Notes: a model not told the origin generated them from the letters alone. A stretch of 64,000 nucleotides of DNA from Mesorhizobium sp. WSM4313 (GCF_002294725.1 NZ_NSFT01000004.1:310001-374000), one strand, 5' to 3'. Shown: positions 1 to 8,856, counted from the stretch's first letter. A program made the numbers and translations.

Positions 1-42
1 CTCCGAGCCACCTGCCAGGCAAACCTTCCAAATCGGAGATGG

Positions 43-390
43 ATGAAAATGAGCACCAACAATCACCGCACCGGTAGCGTGTTCCGGGTCGACAAATTCG
101 TCGTGCCGGCGCAAGCGCGCGACGAAATCCTCAGCAAGGCCAGGATGACGCATGAACTGCTGCGTCAGCAGGAGGGTTTCGTGCAGGACTTCCTGCTTGA
201 GCAATTTTCCGGCCCCGGCGAGTTCAACCTTGTCACCATGGTCGAATGGGAAAACCAGGCCGCGGTCGACAGGGTGGTGCCGATCGTCAAGGCAGCGCAC
301 GAGCGCATCGCCTTCAGCGCGCAGGAAACGATCGCCCGCCTCGGCGTCAAGGCCGACATAGCCAACTATCGGCGCGTGCCCGAACTATAG
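43..390 (+). CDS. Antibiotic biosynthesis monooxygenase (ABM)-domain protein
   Basis: A 115-residue protein of the size and pattern of single-domain ABM/YgiN-like proteins, which form small ferredoxin-like dimers and include quinol monooxygenases. The central stretch reads like the family's strand-helix pattern: a helix with EILSKAR, then GFVQDFLLEQ and a strand with TMVEWEN. A purine-rich CGGAG lies at 34-38, so initiation at the ATG at 49 (MSTNN) is as likely as at 43. It converges with and overlaps the end of the SMP-30 gene by about 25 bases. Substrate is unknown; the fold assignment is from pattern only. Confidence 0.7.
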   Translation: MKMSTNNHRTGSVFRVDKFVVPAQARDEILSKARMTHELLRQQEGFVQDFLLEQFSGPGEFNLVTMVEWENQAAVDRVVPIVKAAHERIAFSAQETIARLGVKADIANYRRVPEL

Positions 391-1238
391 GAAGGCCACC
401 CGGCTCCGGGCACCGAAACAGCGGCGCTCAGCACCTGGCCGGTGCGGGCGTCGCTCACCATGTTTCCGAACCCGCGCCATTCGGCGGCGGCGATGAACAA
501 CGTCCTGCCGTCGGAGCCGCCCAGCATGCAGGCAAAGCAGCCGCGATCGACCTCGACCCTGTCGATTTTCTCGCCGCCCTCGCGAACCCTGACACAGTGG
601 CGGTTCGGCACGTCGGCATACCAGACACAGCCTTCGGCATCGATGCAGATCCCGTCGGGATAGTCGTTGCCGAGATCGGCCCAGACGCGCCGCTTGGAAA
701 GGCTCCCATCTTCGGCGATGTCGAAGGCGGTCAATCGGTTGGCGTGGGATTCAGCGACGATCAGCGTCTGATTGTCCGGCGTCACCGCCATGCCGTTGGC
801 AAAGGCGATATCCTCGGCGACCTGCCGCACGCTGCCGTCCGCTGCGACCAGCACGATCGTGCCCGGTCCGAAATGCTCGCCCGGCGCCGGTGCCGGCCCG
901 CCGCCATTGACATAGATGTTGCCGCGCCCATCGACGACGATTTCGTTCCAGGGGTTCTTCGACAGATGCCTCAGATCGGCATGGGTGACGAGCGTCCCGC
1001 CTGCCTCCTGCCTCAGCAGCAGGCCTTCCCGTCCCGAGACCACCAGAAGCCTCCCGTCCGGCAGCCAGTCGATCGAATAGGGCAGGACAGCCGGGACGGT
1101 AAGCATCAACTCGCTCCGGCCATTTTCGTCTAGCACGACGATCTCGCCGGTGCCCCAGTTGCAGAGCCAGAGGCGGCCGTCATGCCAGCGCGGAGACTCG
1201 CCGAAGGCGAGGCCTTCGGTGATGATATTGGCACTCAT
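366..1238 (-). CDS. SMP-30/gluconolactonase/LRE family hydrolase
   Basis: About 290 residues with the beta-propeller signature of the SMP-30/gluconolaconase/LRE family: an early [11 protein letters not shown] block, then repeated D-G-x-N/W blades including [22 protein letters not shown] and [14 protein letters not shown], which supply the metal-binding Glu, Asn and Asp residues of the active site. The family hydrolyses sugar or other lactones with a divalent metal. The reading frame is open further upstream, but [16 protein letters not shown] is where family similarity begins, so the ATG at 1238 was chosen. It is divergent from psd and overlaps the ABM gene tail to tail. Substrate cannot be told. 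Confidence 0.82.
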   Translation of the reverse strand: MSANIITEGLAFGESPRWHDGRLWLCNWGTGEIVVLDENGRSELMLTVPAVLPYSIDWLPDGRLLVVSGREGLLLRQEAGGTLVTHADLRHLSKNPWNEIVVDGRGNIYVNGGGPAPAPGEHFGPGTIVLVAADGSVRQVAEDIAFANGMAVTPDNQTLIVAESHANRLTAFDIAEDGSLSKRRVWADLGNDYPDGICIDAEGCVWYADVPNRHCVRVREGGEKIDRVEVDRGCFACMLGGSDGRTLFIAAAEWRGFGNMVSDARTGQVLSAAVSVPGAGWPSYSSGTRR

Positions 1239-1439
1239 TGCAGACGGTTTCTGCGAAGGCATTTGGCGGGCTCCCTGGGTGTCCACTCGCCAAGGACGCG
1301 CGACGGAGCCGAGTTCCGACACCCGGAGCAAAATTTAGGCTTGCACGCCGGCGTTGCTGCCTCCCCCATTGTTGCGTTGCGGGGAGGGGGGCTTTCCGCT
1401 ATTGAGGCGCAACCTGAAACAGGGACCGCCCCAAGCCCT

Positions 1440-2138
1440 ATGACGCTTCTCGACTCGGTCAAGAATACGTTCGTTCCGATCCATCGCGAAGGCTACCCCT
1501 TCATCGCCGCCTTCGCCGCGGCCACGCTCTTCCTCGGCTATTTCTCCTCGGTCCTGTTCTGGATCGGACTGATCCTCACCGCATGGTGCGTCTATTTCTA
1601 CCGCGACCCCGAGCGCGTCACCCCGGTCGACGACCGGCTGGTGGTGAGCCCGGCCGATGGCGTGGTCTCGGCGGTCGGCCCCGCCGTGCCGCCGAGCGAG
1701 CTCGGGCTGGGCTCCGGCGAGATGACCCGGATCTCGGTGTTCATGAATGTGTTTTCCTGCCACATCAACCGCGCTCCGGTGCGCGGCCGGATCACGCGCA
1801 TCGAGCACAAGCCCGGCAAATTCCTCAATGCCGAGCTCGACAAGGCAAGCGCGGAGAACGAGCGCAACGGCCTGGTCATCGACAGCCCCAATGGCACCAT
1901 TGCCGCCGTCCAGATCGCCGGCCTTGTGGCGCGCCGCATCGTCTGCTGGGCCGAGGCCGGCGGTACTATCGCGATAGGCGAGCGTTTCGGCCTGATCCGC
2001 TTCGGCTCGCGCGTCGACGTCTTCCTGCCGTCGGGCGCCGTGCCGCGCGTCGCGGTCGGCCAGACGGCGGTCGGCGGCGAGACCGTGCTTGCCGAATTCG
2101 GCGGCACCGCGGTCACGCCCTTGGTCAGGGTTTCCTGA
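1440..2138 (+). CDS. psd: Phosphatidylserine decarboxylase proenzyme
   Basis: Converts phosphatidylserine to phosphatidylethanolamine at the inner membrane. The 232-residue protein is the short (Psd-A/archaeal-like) form usual in rhizobia. An N-terminal hydrophobic hairpin (residues ~20-50, [15 protein letters not shown]) anchors it, and the FRDPER and [14 protein letters not shown] blocks are present. Self-cleavage to give the pyruvoyl cofactor is expected at Gly189-Ser190 in RFGSRVDVF near the C-terminus. The ATG at 1440 gives [11 protein letters not shown], the family start. pssA follows after three bases, so the two successive steps of PE synthesis are co-transcribed. Confidence 0.95.
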   Translation: MTLLDSVKNTFVPIHREGYPFIAAFAAATLFLGYFSSVLFWIGLILTAWCVYFYRDPERVTPVDDRLVVSPADGVVSAVGPAVPPSELGLGSGEMTRISVFMNVFSCHINRAPVRGRITRIEHKPGKFLNAELDKASAENERNGLVIDSPNGTIAAVQIAGLVARRIVCWAEAGGTIAIGERFGLIRFGSRVDVFLPSGAVPRVAVGQTAVGGETVLAEFGGTAVTPLVRVS

Positions 2139-2141
2139 GCG

Positions 2142-2957
2142 TTGGGCGCGCCGTTCAAGAAATTCGAAGCCCATGCCAGCGGCGGCCCGCGCATCCGCGA
2201 GATCCCGATGCGCATGGTGCTGCCCAACCTGGTCACCGTGCTTGCCATCTGCGCCGGCCTATCCGGCATCCGCTTCGCCTTCGAGAACCGCTTCGAGATC
2301 GCTGTGGTCATGGTGTTGCTTGCCGCCTTCCTCGACGGCATCGACGGGCGACTGGCGCGCATGCTGAAGGCGACTTCGAAATTCGGCGCCCAGATGGATT
2401 CGCTGGCTGATATCGTCAATTTCGGCGTGGCGCCGGCCCTGGTGCTCTATGCTTTCCTGCTCGACCGCGCCGGCTCGCCAGGCTGGATCGCCGCACTTCT
2501 CTTCACCATCGCTTGCGGCATGCGGCTGGCCCGCTTCAACGTTCTGGCCGATGACGCCGAGCAACCGGCCTGGCAGACCGAATATTTCGTCGGCGTGCCG
2601 GCCCCGGCGGGTGCTGTGCTGGTCATGCTGCCGCTCTATCTTTATTTCCTACGGCTCGGTCTGGAGCCCAGCCGGCCGGCCGCCTTCGTCGCCACCGGCT
2701 TTACCGTGCTGGTCGCTTTCCTTCTGGTCAGCCGCCTGCCGGTCTATTCGGGCAAGAGCGTCAAGGTGCCGGGCGACAGGGTGCTGCCGGTCATCCTCGG
2801 CGTCGTGCTCTACATCCTCTTGCTGATGACCTATCCCTGGTACACGCTGACGGCTTCCGTCGCTGGGTACCTGCTTTTCCTGCCGTTGTCGGTGCGCGCC
2901 TATTCCAAGCGGGCCATGCGCGAAGGCGAGAAGGTGCCGCCGTCGGATATCGGGTAG
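2142..2957 (+). CDS. pssA: CDP-diacylglycerol--serine O-phosphatidyltransferase
   Basis: Makes phosphatidylserine from CDP-diacylglycerol and serine, the step before Psd. The 271-residue multi-pass membrane protein carries the CDP-alcohol phosphatidyltransferase motif DGx2DGx2AR...GxxxDxxxD from about residue 65 (LDGIDGRLAR through GAQMDSLAD), followed by hydrophobic helices to the C-terminus; this is the membrane-bound type II enzyme. A TTG at 2142 is the likely start because the N-terminal extension (FKKFEAHASGGPRIREIP) resembles rhizobial PssA proteins; the first in-frame ATG is at 2208. It lies three bases after psd. Confidence 0.93.
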   Translation: MGAPFKKFEAHASGGPRIREIPMRMVLPNLVTVLAICAGLSGIRFAFENRFEIAVVMVLLAAFLDGIDGRLARMLKATSKFGAQMDSLADIVNFGVAPALVLYAFLLDRAGSPGWIAALLFTIACGMRLARFNVLADDAEQPAWQTEYFVGVPAPAGAVLVMLPLYLYFLRLGLEPSRPAAFVATGFTVLVAFLLVSRLPVYSGKSVKVPGDRVLPVILGVVLYILLLMTYPWYTLTASVAGYLLFLPLSVRAYSKRAMREGEKVPPSDIG

Positions 2958-2966
2958 CGCTGCGCC

Positions 2967-5189
2967 CTAGGCCGCCGCACTCAGCCCCAGCCGGTCGATC
3001 GCCAGCTTGCGCGCCGAAATGTAATCCGTCTTGCCCGAGCCCAGCACCGGGATCTCTTCCACCTTGATGATGTCGTTGGGCACCATCAGCTCGGCCGCGC
3101 CGGCCTTCTTGCCGAACTGGCGCAGCTCCTCGGCATTGGCTTCGTCGGCGGTGGTAACCAGCACGATGCGCTCGCCGCGCCTCTTGTCGGGCACTGCCAC
3201 CGCCGCGTGGCGTTCTTCCGGCCATAGGGACTGCACCAGCATCTCGACGGCGCCCAGCGACACCATCTCGCCGGCGATCTTGGCGAAGCGCTTGGCCCGC
3301 CCCCGTATGGTGATGAAGCCCTCGCGGTCGACCGAGACGATATCGCCGGTGTCGTGCCAGCCTTCCAGCCGCTGCAATTCGCCGGGACGGTCGGCGGTCA
3401 TGTAGCCCATCATCATGTTCGGCCCGTCGAGCCACAGCCGGCCGCCCTCGGCGATGCCTTCGACCGGCTCCAGCTTCATGCGGATCGCCGGCAGCGGCCG
3501 CCCGACTGTGCCGTCGCGGCTGTGGATGGCGGTGTTCACCGCCACCACGGGCGCGGCCTCGGTCAGCCCGAACCCTTCCACGATCGAGGCCTGGAAACGG
3601 TCGCGGTAGGTGCGCCGCGTTTCCGGCTTCACCGCTTCGGCGCCGGCCACGACAAAGCGCAGGCTGGAGAAGTCGCCGTCCTTGGCGGTGCGGGCGTAGT
3701 TGGCCAGAAAAGTGTCGGTGCCGAACATCACGGTCGGCTTCACCTTGCGGGCGATCTCTGGGATGATCTTGTAGTGCAGCGGCGAGGGGTAGAGGAACAG
3801 CTTAACGCCCAGCACCAGCGGCAGGATGGTGCCGCCGGTCAACCCGAAGGAATGGAACACCGGCAGCACGTTGAGCAGGATGTCGGCCGGCGAGACGGAG
3901 ACGCGCGCCTCGGCCTGCATGACATTGGCAAGCAGGTTGCGGTTCGACAGCACCACCGCCTTCGGCGTGCCTTCCGAGCCGGAGGTGAACAGGATGACAG
4001 CGGGCTTCGAGGCTTGCTGCCGCTGCAGTGGCAAACGCCACAGAAGCGCGGCGGCAACCTTGTCCAGGGTCGTCACATTGGCGCGCACATCTTCCAGCCA
4101 CAGCATCTTGGCGCCACCCGCCTCGACCGCTGCGACGATGTCGTCGATGCCCGCCTTTTCGATGAAGGCGCGGGAGGAAACCACCGTCCTGATGACAGCA
4201 GTGCGGACCGCCGCGGTCACGCTCGCCGGGCCGGCGGTGTAGTTGATCATCGCCGCCACGCGGGCAGCTGAGACCAGGCCGACGAAGGTAAGCACCACGC
4301 CATTGGCGTTGGGCAACAGCACGCCGACCGCTTCGCCGGGCGCGGTCACCGCCTCGAAATGGCGGCCGAGCACGCGAGCGCCGATGAACAGCTTACGGTA
4401 GCTGAGCGAACCGGAAATCACATCCTCGATGATGGGGCGCGAAGGTCCGATGCGGTCGGCGGCGTCGCGCATGGCGAGGAAGAGCCCGCGATCGAGATTG
4501 GTGCCGTAAAGCCGTGCCTCGGCGAACCGGTCGAACAGCGCGTTGGTGTTGGATGCCATGTCGGGGTTGCACGCCACCAGCTCGGCGATGGTCATCGGCT
4601 CCAGCACACTCATCGAAAGCCGCGGGAACCAGTGGCGCGGCGCTTTTTCCTTCGGCGTCAGCGACACCGGCAGGTCACGCGTGCCGGCAACGAAGATCGG
4701 CACGATGCGTGCATCGGCCTGCATGGCGATGCGGGTGATGGCGCGAAACAGCCGGAACGATTTGACGTCCGGCTCGACATTGTCCGGCAGGTAGACGGCG
4801 AGCCGCCCCTTGCCCTTCAGCACGCGCACCAGCCGGCGGCTGACGAAGATATGTTCGGCGTTGAAGGCGATGGTACGCGCAAGCTCGCGCCACGGCTCCA
4901 GCCAGGGCGAGCGCGCCGAAGCCTCGTCCAAGATATGCAGCGTGTCGTCGGGAAGCAGCGACAGCATCAGCGCCGGTTCGATGCGCGATTGGTGCCAGAC
5001 GACATAGATGACCGGCGTCTTGGCGCTGCGGGCGATGCGCATGCGATTGTCGGCGATGCGGTAGGCGAGCTTGAACGGCACATAGAGCAGCGCCTGGGTG
5101 AAGCGCAGGTCGAGCCGGAACCGCTCGATCACGGCAATCAGCAGCCAGGCAAAGACAAGGCCCGCCAGCAGCGCCAGGGTCAGGATCAT
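2967..5189 (-). CDS. Aas-like bifunctional acyltransferase / acyl-ACP synthetase
   Basis: A 740-residue protein colinear with E. coli Aas (2-acylglycerophosphoethanolamine acyltransferase/acyl-ACP synthetase): an N-terminal membrane helix (residues 3-20), a PlsC-like region (~60-200) and an AMP-forming ligase (~260-735). The ligase half is canonical, with FTSGSEGTPK at 401-410, FHSFGLT, an EGFGLTE block and the DTGDI and GRAKRFAKIAGEMVS segments. The acyltransferase half is odd: the expected HX4D is HQSRIE (His66, Glu71), and the FPEG-type block is replaced by PDNVEP at 135-140. It faces psd-pssA and probably handles lysophospholipid or free fatty acid re-acylation; the acyltransferase activity is uncertain. 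Confidence 0.87.
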   Translation of the reverse strand: MILTLALLAGLVFAWLLIAVIERFRLDLRFTQALLYVPFKLAYRIADNRMRIARSAKTPVIYVVWHQSRIEPALMLSLLPDDTLHILDEASARSPWLEPWRELARTIAFNAEHIFVSRRLVRVLKGKGRLAVYLPDNVEPDVKSFRLFRAITRIAMQADARIVPIFVAGTRDLPVSLTPKEKAPRHWFPRLSMSVLEPMTIAELVACNPDMASNTNALFDRFAEARLYGTNLDRGLFLAMRDAADRIGPSRPIIEDVISGSLSYRKLFIGARVLGRHFEAVTAPGEAVGVLLPNANGVVLTFVGLVSAARVAAMINYTAGPASVTAAVRTAVIRTVVSSRAFIEKAGIDDIVAAVEAGGAKMLWLEDVRANVTTLDKVAAALLWRLPLQRQQASKPAVILFTSGSEGTPKAVVLSNRNLLANVMQAEARVSVSPADILLNVLPVFHSFGLTGGTILPLVLGVKLFLYPSPLHYKIIPEIARKVKPTVMFGTDTFLANYARTAKDGDFSSLRFVVAGAEAVKPETRRTYRDRFQASIVEGFGLTEAAPVVAVNTAIHSRDGTVGRPLPAIRMKLEPVEGIAEGGRLWLDGPNMMMGYMTADRPGELQRLEGWHDTGDIVSVDREGFITIRGRAKRFAKIAGEMVSLGAVEMLVQSLWPEERHAAVAVPDKRRGERIVLVTTADEANAEELRQFGKKAGAAELMVPNDIIKVEEIPVLGSGKTDYISARKLAIDRLGLSAAA

Positions 5190-5297
5190 GCCGCTCTCTC
5201 CCAGTCTCCTCCAGGGCGCGGCTCTTGAGCGACCGCTTCGGTGGCAGAGGGTAGCGGAAGTGCGGGCAAGGTCAATGCGGGGTCGGAGAGCTTTCCT

Positions 5298-5480
5298 TTC
5301 TCCCCTTGTGGGAGAAGGTGGATCGGCGCGCAGCGCCGAGACGGATGAGGGGTGTTGGAAGAAATGAGGCGCTGGAAAATCCAGCTCTTGAGGCGCTTAG
5401 CTTGCGACGCCGCGCTCCGTCCAACACCCCTCATCCGACCGAGCTTCGCTTGGCCACCTTCTCCCACAAGGGGAGAAGGG
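5298..5480. repeat. RIME-like palindromic intergenic element
   Basis: Two inverted arms, 5298-5359 (TTCTCCCCTTGTGGGAGAAG ... GATGAGGGGTGTTGGA) and 5420-5480 (TCCAACACCCCTCATCC ... TTCTCCCACAAGGGGAGAAG), flank a 60-base centre. The structure and wording match the Rhizobium intergenic mosaic elements (RIME) known from rhizobia. It lies between the convergent-facing ends of the tautomerase gene and the Aas-like gene's start; a degraded half copy sits at 39631-39685. Confidence 0.85.
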
Positions 5481-5490
5481 GAAGACGGCG

Positions 5491-5898
5491 CTACGCCGCC
5501 TTCAACCTTCCGCTGATGAAGCGGAACTCCTGGCTTTTGCCGCCATAGCCATAAGCCGCCGCCGGCACTTCGTGCACGAAGGCGTAGCTTTCCTCATGCA
5601 CGCCGCCCAGCAGCCGGCCGAAGGCCTCGAAGATCGCCTTGAGATAGGCTTCGAGCTCGAGCTTGGTGTTGGTGCCGTCGACCACCTTGATATCCAGCCA
5701 GAACGTGTTGGTACCGTACTCGGCCAGCGACTTGCCGCCGGCGAACCAGTGCTGCGGATCGATGTAGTTGACGGCGACCGCGGTGATCGTCGGATCCTTG
5801 TGCAACAGCTTCGCGGTGATTTCGGTCGCCACCCTGGCGATTGCGGCGGACAGCTTGGCATCCGGCTTGCCGGTGACGCTCACATTGATGATCGGCAT
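5491..5898 (-). CDS. Tautomerase family protein (4-oxalocrotonate tautomerase-like)
   Basis: A 135-residue protein starting MPIINVSVTG, so Pro becomes the N-terminal catalytic base after Met removal, as in the tautomerase superfamily. The length is double that of classical 62-residue 4-OT, fitting the longer tautomerase-like enzymes with conserved HWFAGGKSLAEYG and FWLDIKV segments. The frame is open upstream to 6303, but the Pro-1 requirement and the divergent LysR gene fix the start at 5898. Its promoter region is shared with the LysR gene at 6011, its probable regulator. Substrate unknown. Confidence 0.85.
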   Translation of the reverse strand: MPIINVSVTGKPDAKLSAAIARVATEITAKLLHKDPTITAVAVNYIDPQHWFAGGKSLAEYGTNTFWLDIKVVDGTNTKLELEAYLKAIFEAFGRLLGGVHEESYAFVHEVPAAAYGYGGKSQEFRFISGRLKAA

Positions 5899-6010
5899 TT
5901 TTCTATCCTCCGAGTTGGGCGCCTCGCGCCGACGATGGGAGGACCATGCCATCGGCATGGCATCAATAAAATCGAATTGTTTTTGATAAATAGTTCGATA
6001 GCATTGAAGT
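5899..6010. promoter_or_regulatory. Divergent tautomerase / LysR control region
   Basis: A 112-base AT-rich divergent intergenic region. It holds an inverted repeat ATGCCAT-CGGC-ATGGCAT at 5947-5964 and a longer-spaced dyad ATCGAA (5972-5977) ... TTCGAT (5995-6000) around an A/T-rich core. LysR-type regulators commonly bind such dyads between themselves and a divergent target, so these are the candidate sites; binding is inferred only. Confidence 0.45.
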
Positions 6011-6865
6011 ATGGAAACGCTCGATCCGGATCTTCTGAAAACCTTCCTTGCCTTTGTCGACGGCGGCTCGCTCGCCAAGGCCGCATCCACCGTCGGCCGC
6101 ACACCGTCAGCGGTGACCGCGCAGATGCAGCGGCTGGAGGAGATCGTCGGCGAGCCGCTGCTCATCCCGCAGGGCAGGGGACGCGGGCTGACGCCGGCCG
6201 GCGAAGATCTTGTCGGCCATGCGCGACGCATCCTTACCGTCCACACCGAAGCCTGGCTGGCGCTGAAAGGCGCGCGCGCCGGCGGCCGCATCGCCATCGG
6301 CACGACGCAGGATTTCGCCGATCAGGGCCTGCCGGACCTGCTCCGGGCCTTCGCCGCCAGCCACCCGCGCGTCAGGGTCGAGCTGCGCGTTGGCCGTTCC
6401 ATGGAACTCGGGTCGGCCCTGCAGGCAGGCCAGCTCGACCTCGCGATCACCATGCGCCATGCCCCGTCGCCGGATGAAGCGGCCCTGATCAGCGAGCCGA
6501 TCCTGTGGCTCTGCTCGGAAAAAGGCTTGGCGGCGCGGCAGGAAGCGGTACCGTTGGCCCTGCTCGATCCCTATTGCGGCTTCAGGGAGGCGGCGCTCAA
6601 TGCGCTCGACGCAGCCGGCCGCCGCTATCGCATCGCCGCCGGCAGCGCCAGCCTTGCCGGCCTGCGCGCGGCGGTCGATGCCGGCATCGCGCTGACGCCG
6701 CGCACCCGGCGTTTCGCCCATTCCGGCATCGTCGAGGCATCTGCCGGTTTCGACCTCCCGCCGCTGCCGATGGCCGATTTCGCCATCCGGCTCGGCCGCG
6801 AAGCCACGCGTCCCGCGCGGGACCTGGCGGAGCTGCTTGCCGGCGGCCTGGCCCTTCCGTCCTGA
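6011..6865 (+). CDS. LysR family transcriptional regulator
   Basis: A 284-residue LysR-type regulator. The winged HTH lies at about residues 3-62 (DPDLLKTFLAFVDGGSLAKA, then AVTAQMQRLEEIVG), followed by the effector-binding region with GRIAIGTTQDFADQGLPDLL at the first periplasmic-binding-like strand. Effector unknown. It is divergent from the tautomerase gene, with dyads in between, and so probably controls that gene and itself. It begins eleven bases after a possible TTCGAT half-site, which fits autoregulation. Confidence 0.9.
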   Translation: METLDPDLLKTFLAFVDGGSLAKAASTVGRTPSAVTAQMQRLEEIVGEPLLIPQGRGRGLTPAGEDLVGHARRILTVHTEAWLALKGARAGGRIAIGTTQDFADQGLPDLLRAFAASHPRVRVELRVGRSMELGSALQAGQLDLAITMRHAPSPDEAALISEPILWLCSEKGLAARQEAVPLALLDPYCGFREAALNALDAAGRRYRIAAGSASLAGLRAAVDAGIALTPRTRRFAHSGIVEASAGFDLPPLPMADFAIRLGREATRPARDLAELLAGGLALPS

Positions 6866-6885
6866 GGCCGGTCGCCCAAAGAAAA

Positions 6886-6909
6886 AGCCGACCTTTTTGA
6901 GGGTCGGCT
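6886..6909 (-). terminator. Rho-independent terminator after the DMT permease genes
   Basis: Stem AGCCGACC (6886-6893) pairs with GGTCGGCT (6902-6909) over an 8-base loop. Read on the minus strand the stem is followed by TTTTTC, so it best terminates the minus-strand DMT operon ending at 7011; on the plus strand, after the LysR gene, the T-tract is poor. Confidence 0.7.
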
Positions 6910-6917
6910 TCTAGTCG

Positions 6918-6959
6918 GACGGGTCGAGGGGTTTGGGGGGACTTGGGGGGTGACCCGTC
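6918..6959 (+). other. G-quadruplex-capable sequence inside a hairpin
   Basis: Stem GACGGGTC (6918-6925) pairs exactly with GACCCGTC (6952-6959). Four plus-strand G runs at 6921-6923, 6928-6931, 6935-6940 and 6945-6950 satisfy the usual G3+N1-7 rule, three of them in the loop. It lies between the stops of LysR (6865) and the DMT permease (7011). Function not known. Confidence 0.55.
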
Positions 6960-7010
6960 GATCCAATAATGCTCCGCGCGGATGATGGTTCCGTGACCGG
7001 CGAAATATTT

Positions 7011-7922
7011 TTATGAACCCGCCGATTTCGCCTTCAGCCAGTCGCGTCCGGCATGCGCAAAGACCGCGCAAAGCACGATGGCGCCGCCGATGATGCTGGC
7101 CATCGGTGGGAGTTCGCCCAGAAACAGCAGGGCAAACAGGATGGCGAACGGCACCTCTGCGGAACCGAGCAGGCCGGCTTCCGCCGACGGGATCAGCCGC
7201 GAGCCTTCCGTCCACAGGATCGAGGCGAGCGCGAAAGAGCAGCCGAAGGTGGCAAGCAGCGCCACGTCGCGGGCGGACACGGCCAGCGGATCGGTGACGA
7301 ACCAGCCGAGCACGAAAAGCAGGAAGGCCGAGACAGCGCCCGCCCACACGACCGGCGAGTCGCGAAAAGCGCGCACCATGATCATGTAGAGCGCGCTGCC
7401 GGCGGTCATCAGCAGCGCCAGGGCGTCGCCGAACAGGTGCCCGCTGCCGAGGCCGGCGCCCACCATAATGGCGACGCCGCAAAGCGATACGGCCGCCGCG
7501 ATCATCGTCTGCAGCCGGATTTTTTCCCGCACCAGAAGGAAGGCGAGCAGTGCGGCGATGAAGGGCGAGGTCGCGTAGATCACCGCGACATTGGCGACAT
7601 AGGTGAATTTGAAGGCCGAGATGAAGGCGATGCTGGCGGCGGCGCCCTCGACCGCAAGCAGCCAGCCCCGCCAGCCGAGTTTCAGGCGCCCGTCCGAGCG
7701 GCGCCGGCGCCACAGCACGTAGAAGCTGATCAGGATCGAGCCGAAAAAACCGCGCCAGCAGGTGATCGTCAGCGGATCGGCATGGATCGACTTGGTCAGC
7801 ACGCCGGTGAGCGCGAAGGCGATCGCCGATGCCGACACCAGGATGATGCCGAGCGTGCGCTCGGCAGCCACGTCGGCGGCGGCAGGCGCAAGCTTTTCCG
7901 GCATGTCGAGCGTGTCCGTCAT
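7011..7922 (-). CDS. DMT family (EamA) transporter
   Basis: A 303-residue inner-membrane protein with about ten hydrophobic helices arranged as two EamA repeats, the drug/metabolite transporter layout. The second half ends in the usual SAEAGLLGSAEVPFAILFALLFLGE block. The N-terminus to about residue 22 is soluble. The next gene upstream on the same strand is a second DMT permease, 37 bases away, so the two are probably one transcription unit ending at the hairpin at 6886-6909. Substrate cannot be inferred from sequence. Confidence 0.87.
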   Translation of the reverse strand: MTDTLDMPEKLAPAAADVAAERTLGIILVSASAIAFALTGVLTKSIHADPLTITCWRGFFGSILISFYVLWRRRRSDGRLKLGWRGWLLAVEGAAASIAFISAFKFTYVANVAVIYATSPFIAALLAFLLVREKIRLQTMIAAAVSLCGVAIMVGAGLGSGHLFGDALALLMTAGSALYMIMVRAFRDSPVVWAGAVSAFLLFVLGWFVTDPLAVSARDVALLATFGCSFALASILWTEGSRLIPSAEAGLLGSAEVPFAILFALLFLGELPPMASIIGGAIVLCAVFAHAGRDWLKAKSAGS

Positions 7923-7959
7923 GGCGCCAGCCTACCCAGTTGCTCCTGACAGCCTTCCG

Positions 7960-8856
7960 TCATGAGGCCTGCTCCCGTCTGCGGAAATGCTCGTTGCCGA
8001 CGATGAGCAGGCCGGCGCCGATGATCAGCGCCGCGCCCATGAACACTTTCGTGCGCGGCACGTCGCCCCAGATGGCGTAGCCCAGCGCGAAGGCCCAGAC
8101 CAGTGAAGTGTATTCGAAGGGTGCGATAATCGACACCGGCGCGCGCTTCATGCCTTCGAACAGCACATATTGCGCCACCCCGCCGAGTGCCCCGACGCTG
8201 ACAAGCAAAAGAAGCTGCCGCCAATCGGGCATGCGCCACCAAAGCAGCGCCGGCACGGCCGAGAAGAGCAGGAAATAGAAATTGTTGAGCACGAGCTGGA
8301 TCGTCGTGCGCTCCTGCAGCGCCGTCTTGCGCAGCAGCACCACGGCGATCCCCCAAAGGACGGCCGCTGCCAGCACCAGGAGCACCGGCACGGAGAGGCC
8401 GAGTCGGGTCGGATCGCAGGCGATGAAGACGCCGACGAAGCCGATGAACACCGCCAGCCAGCGCAGCAGCGGCACCGTCTCGCCCAGGATCAGCACGGAC
8501 AGCACGGTGACGATGATCGGCGCGGCGTAATAGATGGTGGTGAGCTCGGCAAGCTGCAGCGAGCGCGCGGCGTTGTAGTAGCAAAGCCAGGCGGCGAGCG
8601 TGAAGGCGCTGCGCACCAGCATCGGCCTGACGATCGGCGAATCGATCGTGTCGGCGAACAGCCGCCTGCCGCCGACCGCGCCGCAGGCGACGAGCACGGT
8701 GATCGAGCGGACGAACATGATCTGCCAGACCGTCATGCCAGCGACCAGGAGCTTGATCGAGGCATCCTGCGCCGAAAACAGGAAATAGGCCGCGGCCGTG
8801 AACAGGATGCCGGCCAGCACCCTTTCGCGGCTTTCCAGGATGACGACATCGGCCAT
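7960..8856 (-). CDS. DMT family (EamA) transporter
   Basis: A 298-residue ten-helix EamA-repeat permease, paralogous in layout to its downstream neighbour. It has the typical first-helix AAYFLFSAQDASIKLL and the central SLQLAELTTIYYAAPIIVTVLS region found in DMT exporters of the RhaT/EamA type. The ATG at 8856 gives MADVVILESRERV. Two adjacent DMT proteins could be independent transporters or a pair; each is long enough to carry both repeats by itself, so a heteromeric requirement is not implied. Confidence 0.87.
   Translation of the reverse strand: MADVVILESRERVLAGILFTAAAYFLFSAQDASIKLLVAGMTVWQIMFVRSITVLVACGAVGGRRLFADTIDSPIVRPMLVRSAFTLAAWLCYYNAARSLQLAELTTIYYAAPIIVTVLSVLILGETVPLLRWLAVFIGFVGVFIACDPTRLGLSVPVLLVLAAAVLWGIAVVLLRKTALQERTTIQLVLNNFYFLLFSAVPALLWWRMPDWRQLLLLVSVGALGGVAQYVLFEGMKRAPVSIIAPFEYTSLVWAFALGYAIWGDVPRTKVFMGAALIIGAGLLIVGNEHFRRREQAS

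Noticed and set aside
1182-1439. N-terminal extension of psd from 1182
   Set aside because: Translation is Arg/Pro-rich and overlaps the divergent SMP-30 gene; the ATG at 1440 gives the family start.
5306-5548. Possible small gene within the RIME-like element
   Set aside because: The frame is an artefact of the inverted repeat and runs into the tautomerase end.
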